From Toxoplasma gondii ME49 (taxonomy: Eukaryota; Apicomplexa; Conoidasida; Eucoccidiorida; Sarcocystidae), in assembly GCF_000006565.2 (NCBI RefSeq), contig NC_031467.1:1178001-1242000 (forward strand): a stretch of DNA of 64,000 nucleotides, given 5' to 3'. Both the position numbers and the translations under genes were made by a program. Below are positions 36,077 through 47,000 of this stretch, piece by piece (position 1 is the first letter of the stretch; each line of letters begins with the position of its first letter). The notes under the pieces are model-generated. The model saw only the letters and a list, made by a program, of their open reading frames with translations. It ran no database searches and was not told the origin of the DNA.

Positions 36077-36679
36077 TTAACGAGTTGCGGCTTCACGGCA
36101 GAGGTGTGGATCCTGATCAGTGCGGACCAAAAACGGCGGAAGGAGATCCACTGATAGCATGCCTGCTTCTAGTGCACGCTTGCGCATATATTCAAGCTCG
36201 TCTTCAGTGATTTGGCTTGCCCGTGAAAGGAAGAAAAAGTACTTCGATGGTCTTGGCCCTCCGACGATAGCGTAGTTATAGTCAGTCCACAGTACCCAGT
36301 AATTTCCGGGATCTGTTGATGGCGGGTCCCTTTCTGTGAAATCCACATAGAACCGTGCCTCTTCGATGATGCCATCTTGTGAAACTGGTGACACCGGATA
36401 AGCCTTCCCCCGAACTTCGCTGAATTGCTGTCTTTTGCAGCTGTTGCGTACATCAACAGCTGTCGATCCTGGGGTCCAGGAGTACTCAGCGAAGCTGCAG
36501 TGACACCCTAATTCAAAAGTTGCCTTCGCAGCACGGCTACTGGCCTGCTCATACCAAATACCGGCGTATCTTCTGATGTCTAAGTTCTTCATCGCTTGTA
36601 CTTCTTTGTTCGACGCCGCCTCCGTCAAAGACGTCAGTACAACGGTAAAAATAGTCAGTATACCGATTTTAGCCGGCAT
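36077..36679 (-). CDS. Secreted lipocalin
   Basis: Single-exon 200-residue protein. Residues about 1-22 form a signal peptide (hydrophobic core ILTIFTVVLTSL, then EAAS). The mature part has the lipocalin signature GIWYEQAS around residues 40-48 (the G-x-W motif of strand A). It continues with GKAYPV, YVDFTERD, the strand-G/H pattern NYWVLWTDYNYAIVG and the FFLSR segment of the third conserved region. The order and length match Blc/apolipoprotein D-type lipocalins. Lipocalins bind small hydrophobic ligands (lipids, haem derivatives, retinoid-like molecules) in a beta barrel. With a signal peptide and no other membrane segment, this one should enter the secretory pathway or an organelle lumen. 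Ligand unknown. Four or more cysteines could form disulfides. Confidence 0.85.
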   Translation of the reverse strand: MPAKIGILTIFTVVLTSLTEAASNKEVQAMKNLDIRRYAGIWYEQASSRAAKATFELGCHCSFAEYSWTPGSTAVDVRNSCKRQQFSEVRGKAYPVSPVSQDGIIEEARFYVDFTERDPPSTDPGNYWVLWTDYNYAIVGGPRPSKYFFFLSRASQITEDELEYMRKRALEAGMLSVDLLPPFLVRTDQDPHLCREAATR

Positions 36680-37756
36680 CTTTCACTGTGAATGAAAAGT
36701 ACTGTTGCATTTATATCTTTTTGAAGATACCCTGTGGCGGGATTCTCGGGTGCCGCGTGAGGAACTTGTGCTTCGTGTGTGAAACACTCCGCTGTCCCTC
36801 AGGTGTATCACGTGATATCTCGAGTTCTCCACAGTGAGACGGCTGTTCGCACTCGAGAGCAAACCAAGCCTGATGCAATCAAAGCCAAATAGCCCCCATT
36901 CCTATTTGTAACAAAACATGTCAGTGATAATTAGGTCAAAGGGATATGTTTGATGAGCAACACCAAAGGCCACAAGCGTTGACAAAGACAACACGGCTGC
37001 TCCAGAGTCAAAAACAAGGAAGGAGACACGATTGAAATCATAACACACAGAGCGCCTATGAGCTATCGCAGTGACAAAGAGAACAACTGCTGCCTGTAGC
37101 TATGATGCGACGAGATAAACCAGTATGCACCCGTGAATCTACAGTCGCTTCCGTGCATGCATGCATCGCCAACCAACAGCAAGTCGCGTTGCAAGCAGCA
37201 CCTGACCTACCCAATCAACTACAGCTGCACGATGCCAAAGAAAAAATGGCCCCACAGCTGCCTAATCTGCAAACGGCTGGCTTGTCAGTTTGACGCGGTA
37301 ACAAATGAACTGTAGCGCTCAGCGGTTAGTTATCCCGCAAGATCTCGTGCGTTTTTCTTTCATGACTTTGAGCGTGCTGTTTCTCGATGTTGCCTATCAC
37401 CAGACGTGATGGTAGTTGCAAAGCACCACCGGTCTTTTGTGACAGGAAGTTGAGACGTTATCATCAAAGATATACGCCGCTACTGAGGCATGCCTAATGT
37501 GTTTCCATACCACTCGTGCACTCCTGGGCTCGGAAGCCAATACAGGAGCAAACTAGTCCGAGCTTACGCCCAATAACAGGGAGGTGCTAGTAGTTGCAGA
37601 AAGAGTCGCGACAGTAATTTTTTCGTTCATTGACATATACCTGATGAGTCACTGAGGGCAGCGGTAGTGGGCCATAGCAAAACTGTAGCAATCACGGGAG
37701 TTTTGTGGCGGCGCAGCCTTCCGCTGCCATTTAACGATGCAGTCACTTGAACTAGT
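36680..37756. other. Upstream region of the lipocalin / 3' side of the actin-related gene
   Basis: About 1.1 kb of AT-richer DNA without a convincing ORF. It should contain the lipocalin promoter and 5' UTR and the 3' UTR of the actin-related gene, both on the minus strand. A GCATGC-type cluster lies at 37154-37166. Confidence 0.5.
37154..37166. promoter_or_regulatory. TGCATGC repeat motif upstream of lipocalin
   Basis: The overlapping palindromic run TGCATGCATGCAT lies about 475 bp upstream of the lipocalin start. GCATGC-type motifs are known cis-elements bound by ApiAP2 factors in Apicomplexa. The functional link to this gene is inference from position. Confidence 0.35.
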
Positions 37757-39897
37757 TTAACGACCCATATTTTTTTCATGAATCATGTTCGAAAGAGTTC
37801 TGTTTCCTTCTTCGTATGCGTGCCTCTGGATACAGAATTTCTCGAAAGTCCCAAGACTAGCGAGCATTGATCCACCAACCCACGCACTGAATCGTCTGTG
37901 GCTATCTGTTGCAATACAGAAAGGATCTCTGTCTATTTGTTCTATACATAGAAGCTCACCGTGCAATCTTTGAGACAGATTACCTAGGAGAGAAGAGCCA
38001 CCAGCAAGAACGATATTCTGTTGCATCTCCTCCTGAAACTCAGGATCCGTCGCTGCAATAGCAGCATGGACTAAGCTTTGCAGTGTGTCAGAGGCACGGA
38101 GTTCGCTCTGGAGACACGGTGGAACATTGTCTTCATTCAACGATGCTTCGACATGCAAGGAGTCATCGAACAGCAGTTCTGCTGGCCTGCACCGGAGCCT
38201 CTGGTCAAGCTGCAACGCCATCAGCAGCAGAATATGCGTGTCACTGTAGCGTGAAACGTACGGCCTCTCTGACGCCTCGAACTGAAAAAAATTCGATGAA
38301 AAAGGTGAAACAACCATACGCTGATGGTTTTATGTTATCGACAATCTTGCTGCGATTAATCGAACACCAGTGACCTTTGTCGCACTACTGCATGAGGTGA
38401 GATTTTATGTTTCACAGGGATACAGCTTTGGCAATCGACCGCGGTTATGTCGCTGCTTTAGGCGTTGTGGAGTCGCTTTGTGTTTCCATGTTGTAGAATG
38501 TGATCGAATCTTGTACCTGTCGGAACACCGAGTGGTTGTAAAGCCTGTGCTGGGACAGTACAAAGAAGCGACACTTTGTCATGCATTAAGGAAATAAGCA
38601 TTCTGTAGTGCCTCAACTAGTCTAGCGGCCTTTCCATCAAAGGGAGAACTTTCAAGAAGCGTACTTCGATGACAGTTCCGTCTGGCAGTTGGAAAGCCCG
38701 GTCTTCGAACTCCGATGTGTCTTCCCTCAGAAGGTGGCTGCGCTCGTCTGGGATCGCCACCAGACACAACTTGTGTTTTATTTCCTCCGTCACTGCTGGA
38801 CTGTGGAGATGCATATAGGTGTTGAACCACGAAGTTTCTGCAAGGAGTTGACTGAGAGAGGATGTTACTGCTCCTCCTGCAGCCGCAACACAAAGTTTCC
38901 CGCATGACAAAAGTAGGACACTGCCAAACACCGTTCACTCTGACACACGTAATGCTGCACCAGCCGCCTGGCCTCGTCAGGGGGCTGGGGATCTGTCGAG
39001 CAAAGTGCAATCGCGGCCTGGTTACCTGCTCTGAACGACCGAAACGTGGCGTAGGCAAGCGGAAAGCCTTCGAAAACCGGTACGGCACTTGTTATACTGT
39101 GGCCGATCTCCACGACTAGACCCCGCGATCGACCTACATGAACGGACCAGCAGGCCACATCGATGAGAGGCACGCTGTTGACACACAAGCAGGATAGATA
39201 TTTTTCGAAGAGTTTCCGACAACTCGATAAAGAAAGGCAACGGAACGAGATAGGATACATCGATCTTACCCGAAGAAAACAATGAGAGCGGCCCAGGTTG
39301 GAGCAGCGCCATGCGTTTGCATCTAAATCTCTCGAAAAACACCTCGAAGATCCATTCTTTTATGGCACTCGAAGCCAGAGGGGGACAAGTGAGAAGGCAT
39401 ACCATGTCATCCGTCTCTGACGGAGTCAGCTTCCTTAATGCTACCTCCCAAAGGTCTTCGGTTGCATCCTTGTCCACTATCATGCCGTTATGTATGGGAT
39501 AGTTTAACTCAGCATCTGAAACGATAGATGGAACAGACAACACAGAAGTTTCGTCCGTTGGTTGGAGGTCAGAGAATGCTCGTGTTCTTTGTCCACGGTA
39601 TTTTGAATATCTTTGTTCCAGTTCGCGCTAACCTTCAGCAAATGCTTTCCGTGCATCGTTCCCAAGAAGAACCTCAGTTGCAAGAGATGATCCATCCTCG
39701 CCTTGGCCGTCATCTGACTCTGCTTGCCTAGTAACTGTTACACGTAGGGAAGGAACTATGCTTCGTGGCAAATCCTCCCCCGAAAAGCCTATCTTCAGAC
39801 TGTGTGATCCATTGTCAAGGACAACTGTTTCAACTTCGTCAACCGTACACTCGAGCATGGTTGGAAATACTGAAGGCCTGTTAGAAAGTAGTTGCAC
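37757..39897 (-). CDS. Actin-related protein with degenerate nucleotide loop
   Basis: Five inferred exons (39897-39633, 39515-39270, 39133-39026, 38876-38665, 38209-37757) keep phase throughout and give 427 residues, or 414 if the ATG at 39858 is used, which leaves the more actin-like N-terminus. Actin-fold landmarks: VVLDNGSHSLKIGFSGED (phosphate loop 1), YPIHNGMI, LLTCPPL, VVEIGHSITSAVPVFEGFPL (phosphate loop 2 and following strand), KHKLCLVA, LPDGTVIE, RCRPAELLFDD, VLAGGSSLLGN (adenine-binding region) and WVGGSMLASL near the C-terminus. Loop 2 reads EIGHS where actin has DSGDG, and an acidic insertion follows the first loop. It is therefore a divergent ARP or coccidian actin-like protein, not conventional actin. 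The subfamily (chromatin-remodelling or dynactin type) could not be assigned. Confidence 0.85.
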
Positions 39898-42800
39898 CGC
39901 AACTGCTAAACGTATGTACCGGACTCAAACACAAATGATCGAATTGCCGACACAATGCTGTTGTTAGCTACTCTTTCTGGACATATCACAGGGAGGAACC
40001 CGAAGAATGGGGAATATTGAAACTTTCAATGTTCCCGTTGCAGCGACTAGCGTCTCCGCTGAGCAGGAACCGCATTAAAGATCTGTAGGTTTCAAAGAAG
40101 CTTGAGAATGCTCGCGATAGCGTCGCGCCAGCGGGTAAAGCCATTCAGTCAAAGCAGCTGCTCTACTCGATTGGTAGTTGCACAGAGCATGCAATAACTG
40201 AAATATACTGTGCTCTTGATGCGTGTATTACCATAAGATGTGTGACAGACAATTCACATTCGGAGCAGCTGTTCCTTTGCTCCCGTTACAAATGTAGCTG
40301 ACGTATTGCATCCGCTTACGAACAAAGATTTTGCGTGGCCGCGAAACAGATTAGCAAAAAATTTATTTCCATTCGTGAGATATCCGACGGTAGATGTCGG
40401 AGCACCTGTGTGAATCGCATGCTGATGCCCGTGACTTTTCGATAGAAACACGGATGTGACTTGCTGCCGGTTTCGGAAGGGAACTATTCGCCACACAAAA
40501 CCCGCGGGGATATCACCAAAGTCCTGACCTAACGCTCAGCAGGTACGCAGTGCTATTCCTGTCCTCCAATCAGCTCCACCACCAACAACCGTAGGGGCAG
40601 CTCTTCCGCTTAAAAGCCAGAGGCCAAATAGGCAGAGAGCACTCATCGTGGAATTTGCCATTTCATGACCCTGGGAACAGATTCAGGAAATCTTATAGGG
40701 TGAAGTCAAGATACGCGAATGCGTGCATCCGTTTGCCTTACCACCTACGCAGAAGATAATTGATGCTTTCCCAGTTAACCTGACACCAGGGGCATGCGGC
40801 TACCTACAGCAGTGTGTTACACTGATGATACAAATTCTTCATACATTTTAATTGCCGAAAATCCTAAGTAACTGCATGTCCAGTATTATGGACAGGCCAA
40901 TGTCCGTACTCAGGTTGGCTCCATCCATCCGTGCTGAAAGATTCTCCTGACCTATCTTGACAGGCTTAAACGATGGCAATGCACGAATCTGCCACCTGCT
41001 TTGAGATCGTACTACTCAGCTCGTTTCACATGAATAGTCGAAAGGGACAGCATTTTTCTTTTTTGCCAAGCAGTTATTACTCACCTCATCCACTGTGATT
41101 ACAGAACGTGTCAGAGTTGCTTGAAAGAATTGCCATAGAAGCAGAAGCGCCACAGTCCTTGTGTGGTGCCCCATTCGGAATTCAAGCGTAAGCCGAGTCG
41201 GCAACCGGCTTCCGCCGCTCCAGTTATTCGTTGAGAGTTTGCAGACTGGTCTGTAGCTCCTGGAGGGAAACATTGGTAAAGAGGCAAATGCGACGCTTCG
41301 CTTAGCCTTCTGCCATACCAGCCAATATCTGGGAACGGACTGCACGCCACAGGGGCTATAATATTTTTCAGGTTGCTTTTGTGTATCTCCGTAACTCCGT
41401 TGTTCGTACCGTGGAAGTCGTACACTGAGAAGAACAGAACCATCCTTTTCACTGTTCTCTTCTTTCCTCCTAAACGTATAGGCTAATGCAACAGAGCATT
41501 CAACAAAGAAATTACATTTGTCGACACTGCGGACGTGTACCGGTTTTCACTAGCTCGTAACGTCGATTTTTCACGAGCATTAGCAATTCCTTACCAAGTG
41601 TTCTATCACCTTCACTTGGTAGGAGGAACCTTCAAACAACTGTGTCCCTAGTATATACGGAAGCATTCTCGTTTGACGTCTAGCAAATACAGACATGTAT
41701 CAAATGACCCTCAACCCACTACTCCCGGTTTGTGCTTATTATTGGTGCTGACTGCCTTTGTCTGCTTCATGTGACATGCCTCTTATTGCTTGGCTGGAGA
41801 ATAGTGCGAGCGAGGTTGAAAGACGTACCTGATGTGGAACACAAAGAATCTGTGCAAACACAGAATTGCTACTACACGTTTTATCCTCTTCTTGTATGCC
41901 CATTACTGGTAGCGTCATCTCGGTCTTCCCTTTCGTAGGCAGAGTGGTGTCTACTGTTGCTTTTTATCGATGTACTCTTCTCCGTGATAGTAGCTCCCCC
42001 ACCCTCTCTGATACGCTGGTTTGTCATTTTTCCTTTCTGTAACGTCCACGTTCTTCGCGAGGTTGGTGCGCTCTCTAATAACCGTCCGCCTCTTTATCAC
42101 ACGCCATCATGTCTCCTCTTTTCATGATGATGCCTCTCAACCTCGTATCGTCCCTCTCATTGAGGAAATCTTTTGTGTGTACTCTTTCTTGCGTCCGTGC
42201 TAGGCTTGCTGTAACCGCTGGCGTGTCTGCCCAGACACTGTTTCCAGCCCGCAGCGGGGAGAACGTCTTTGTGGCACAGAGTCTTTTAAAGCCATTTTCC
42301 CAAGGACACTGTTTTGCAGTTTTGGCAGCGGGATGGGGGAGGAGGCGAGGACCAGGCACTTTCTGTGTGCGCCTGTATCACTTGAACGCATTTTCAAAAG
42401 AAATTCCGTGGGCACAGATGTTGGCCTACGTACAGTGCGTGAGAACTGTATTTCCAAATGAGGTGGCTACGGGGCCAGAACAAAAGACATAAACGATTAT
42501 TACACGAAGTCAAGAAGGGATGAACACCGAATAACAAGAAGACTGTAAGAAAATGAGCGGCTACGGACGAACATATACCCTGATTCTGGCGACGCCCGGC
42601 GTTCGCGCGGCAGCGTTTCGTTCCGCTGCGGTGGCGACCTCCGAAGCTAAAGTGGAGACGTTCCATGGTCAGGGTGTATTTCACACCTACGAAACTGAAG
42701 GAAAATAGTTGTTTCGGTGTTCAACTTCAAACTGTATCCGGTCTCTCTATCGTACAATTCCCGCTGAACCCTCCCCCCCACACCTTGTTTCCCCGATCAG

Positions 42801-44094
42801 TAGGAGTTTTGCGGGCGCAACCCGGGGAAATGAAGACGCTGTCCCAGATACCGGAGTACCTCAAGCTCCTGTAGAGGCACGCTGGTTCTTTTTTAGGGGG
42901 TTTACTCTGGAAGAAGCTAGGCAGAGTGAGCTAGGACCAAAAACGCGCGGAGCCCCGCATATTCTGTCGGCACCTCATCGGTAAACTGCTTGGGTCGCCG
43001 TGACGCACATGCTTCGCAGTGTTTGTTGCTGCTGTTGGCTTTACACAGGCTCCCGGGTGAGAGCTCGATACGACACAGTGCGCTTGGAACTGCCTGGAGA
43101 GTCCAGAAAAAGTGCGCAAATACAACACATGTCTCAGAAGGCGTTGTCTCCGTCCATACTGTCAGGGGTTGTCTTGCGAAGGCTGTTCGACGGTGTGTGT
43201 CTTGGCCGGCTGGAAGCATTTCCGATGCTCCCAGCTTTGTCTGCGGCGACTGTTCGACATCCCTTGCTGGTTCCAGCTCTTCCTCATATTGGATGTGCTG
43301 TTTTTCGTCTCCGCTTACATAGCCGGTTTACTGGGAAAGAACTTCAAACAAATGGTACGTTTTCCCGCTAACGTACGCCTACTGCGTTGCAAGAATCTGG
43401 CTGCTGCTGCGCGCTATTCTGTCGCTCAGCTGTCCGGTGTTAAAAAGACTCCTGGCTGCCTCTTGCTCGCTACATCGCCCCGTAACCTCCGTTTGTTTTC
43501 GACTATTCTCTCTTGTTTCTTACTTCAGCCCCAAAATGTTCACTGGAACCGGGTTTCCGGGGATTTACTTTCCCTCTGGCGGCCTTGTGCCTTGTCTGGC
43601 CCGCACACGGAACTTCTGTTCCGCGCCCTCCCCTACCGCGTTCCACTTGTCGGATGTAATGTGAAACTGGAGATGGTTTATTTTTCCCCAGGGACGTTTG
43701 TTTACCATTCCAACCTTTCCTTCGCAACTATCTACTTCATCGGCTCACGCCTTTGCCTTGTATTCGCGAGAAATCCTTCTTTTCCCATTCGCAGACGGTT
43801 GGGTCTGTCTGGTCGACCTCGCCTCTCCCGCTGCAAGCGTGCAGAGCCACGGCTGGTCCGAGGCCGGCGTTTTTTAAACCCACCCCCCTGTTTCCCTTTT
43901 CTTTTCTGGCACCCCTGTCGAAACTCAACAAGACCAGCAACTTCTGACCTGAAATGTCTTCTTTGACCTGCGAGTTATCCTGGCCTTCGACTTGCGTGCA
44001 GTTCAACTGCAGCCATGTATGCAGCCTTTCTGCGAGTCGGTACATCAGTTGCCTTTTTGTTCATATGGATCGGTGAAGACTAGACAAGGAGAAA
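39898..44094. other. Divergent intergenic region between the actin-related gene and the large coiled-coil gene
   Basis: About 4.2 kb. No family-level protein signal was found. The largest frame (43112-43966, plus, 284 codons) is Cys/Leu/Phe-rich and looks like translated leader or pyrimidine-rich DNA. A 9-bp perfect inverted repeat lies at 41592-41621. The region should contain both promoters. Confidence 0.5.
41592..41621. repeat. Short inverted repeat (potential hairpin)
   Basis: TACCAAGTG at 41592-41600 pairs with CACTTGGTA at 41613-41621 around a 12-nt loop. No poly-U tail or gene context was seen; function unknown. Confidence 0.5.
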
Positions 44095-47000
44095 ATGAGG
44101 GAGGCTACAGTGCGGTCAATGGGCCGCAGCGACTTAATTGAGACATGCTGCCGACTCCAGAGGAGCTGCAAAGGTATGCGTCGCCTTTTCTGTTCCAGAT
44201 GTGGCGGGACCGAGCCTCTGAGTTAGCTAAGTACGGCGCCAGTGCTCGTTTTCTCTTTTGCTTCGTGTCTAGCCTTCTTTTCGGAAGTCCCACAACTGCT
44301 GCACGCGAGAACCTGTCCAGAGAATCTTTTCTGCCAACGCTGGAGGCGATCCTGACGCGCCGTACGAGCGACTCTCCCCTGTGTCTACTTGGGCAGCTGA
44401 GTGACCGGGGAATGAGGTGTGAACACAGAGATGCATCTCTATTCTCCGCATCGGACATAATGTGTCTCGAGACACCTTGTCCACTAGGAATCCCCTCCTT
44501 ACTTGGTCTTTGTTTCTCTCCGCGTACCGGCCATCTCGACCACTGCTGCATGTGGGCGTTTCTCTTCAGACTTACAGTGCTCCCTCGACGAGCTTCGCGA
44601 CGAAGGTGCTCGCCTTGGGGCAGAGAAGGCCGACCTCGAACGCGAAGTTGCTCAAACGGAACTGCTTCTTGAGTAAGGCTTCTGTCAGCTTCGCCCTCGG
44701 AACAGTTGAGTTTTCTACCAATAGCGGAACACCGCTGTGTCCGGAAACATGACACAGGCGGCACTCGCCAGTGCACACGGTGTCTGGGTCAAAATCACAT
44801 CGAACCAAAATCTCCAGTGATGGCACCAGCGGTTGTCTCTTAGACACCGAGTCTGTGCAGGAGTTTGTGTGACTCTCCAGGGTCGCCGGCTAACTGTCCA
44901 TCAAACGAGCGAATTCTAGTGTTTTCTTGTGTGGTGCACAAGAACCGTGAAGCACTGAGTCGCCTGTGTCTCACAGCTGGAATCGTAGTCAGCGTTCTCT
45001 TGGTAATGAAGAGAGAACGTCTCTTCAGAAGTGGACACACATCGCGATTAGTACTGGGGCGAAACCGGGTCTTCGAGGAATCTGTGCGGCGTAACTCCTT
45101 GTCTCTGAGTGCGTCTGCATGCGTCTTTCTGCGGCTGGCCATCTCAGTGTACGGTTCGCGAACGGAACGCACCAGTGGCCTCTAGTCCTGTGGCGCAAAG
45201 AAGATCTGCTCGGGTGTACGCGGAAGAAGTTCAGGCTCTTTCAGATCTCTGTTTCATCCACGTCGGAAGGTTTTGCGTGTCTGTCGCTGCTCCCAGGCGC
45301 CTGCACCGCGACGACGGCGTCGTCGGGAACTTCTTCAAGGAGTAAGGGCAAAATTGTTTTTTTGTGTGGTTCGGGCAACATGCATGCAATCCTAACACAT
45401 GATCTATGAGGACACAGGCTCTGGATGGAATTTATTTTAATGCCGTATTTTACGCTAGACAGAGCCGTTGAAACACCTGTCGAATCCCTGGTTAACTCCA
45501 ACACTTTCAGCCGTCTCGCCCAGACCACCGCCGCCTCTTTCGTCGCATATCGGCTTCAGTTCCCGGTTGCAAAGAACTTCCTTCTCGTTTTCTGCTATAG
45601 ACGGACTTACCCCAGCAAACTGCGGCTTTTGAACTCTGCGTTTCGTTGTGGTTTCTTTCGCTCTCGCAGTATCGGCATTCACCAAATTTCCGACTTTATC
45701 CAGCACGTCCGGACGCAGACTCCGGAAGCAGCTGCAGCAGCGGCCGCTGCGGCGGCTGCGGCAGCGGCGGCTTTTGGATCCTCTGCGAGCGCGCTGATGA
45801 AGGAGACGCAGAAGCATCAGTTCGGGATCCGGCGAGAACCTGTCCTAGATGGTCTCAGTAGACGACAAGCGGCCGGGCTCCGCGAGCAAGGACAACCCGT
45901 TTTTCAGGCAACACAGAGAAAGGGAGAGGCGCTGTTAAGCAGTGCGGAGCGAGCGGCGTCCGATAGCATTTTCACGACAGCCTCGTCATCTTCGCTGGCG
46001 GGAAAAACTCCCACGGAAGCAGCCAAGGAAATCGCCCGCGCCATGACCGAGGCCGCGACGGAGGCGTGGCACAGAACGAGCAGCCAGCGGCTTGGGCTGG
46101 CGGGAGCCGGGGAGAAGAAGGCCCACAAGGAGGAGGCTGAAAAGGCGTCGCCCTTGCTGGAAAGCGAAGAGAAGCAGGAAGAAAGGAGTCGTCAAGACCC
46201 CTTCTCCGACGAACTGGTCATGAGAGCCGTCGGACAACAAGGCGGGAGCAGCGTACGGGCCCTCTTGCAGCGGAAGCAGACGGAGGAGAGACTCCAGAGA
46301 CAGGTGAGGGGGAAGAGACACGGACGGGAGGGCTCTGTGGAGAGCGACAGGGAGACCTGCAGATTGCGGCTTCACGGCGGTGCCAGAAAGGTAGACGGAG
46401 AAGGAAGAGGAAGGGAGGGCAGCGATGCAGAAGGAACCACGAGAGGGAAGGAAAAGGTTTACGTTGAAAAGTAATGTCAAGGGAAAGAGGTTTCCCCCCG
46501 TTACCGAGATTTTTCCGTTTCGCGCCTGTGGAGCCTCGCCTCACTTGCATGCGTCCTGTTTGTGTCCCCAGATAGCCCAGTGGCTCGACGACGCGAGCAG
46601 CCTGTCGATCGAGGAAGTCCCTCGGCCTTCTCAAGCTTTTCCAGTTCCAAGTTTGGCTTCCGGTCTGACTCCAGCTCTCTCTACTGTCACGTCTTACTCT
46701 TCATCTGGCGCGTCTCTTGCGGTGACGCCTGGCGTGTCTTTGCCTGTGGACCCACCCCGTGAGTCTGAGGCTGTGCGTGGGGAGCCCGGGTGTGAGGCAG
46801 GCGCGAACAGCGAGAAGGCTACTCAAGAAGGCCCAGCAGAAGTCTTCGAGGTGGAACCCGCTGGCGCAGATGTCCCTCTCTCGACACACGAGGAAAGACA
46901 ACGCGCCCGCCAACTCTGCGACGCCAGGCTCCTCGCCATGCAAGTGGAGAAGGCCCTTGGAATGCTTGACATCGGCCGCTTCGCCCCGCAGTACCTACCC

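Noticed and set aside
42109..42492. 127-codon plus-strand ORF
   Set aside because: No motif, and it overlaps antisense frames of similar length; likely chance.
43112..43966. 284-codon plus-strand ORF
   Set aside because: Cys/Phe/Leu-rich composition typical of pyrimidine-rich leader DNA, no motif, and no splice link to the next gene.
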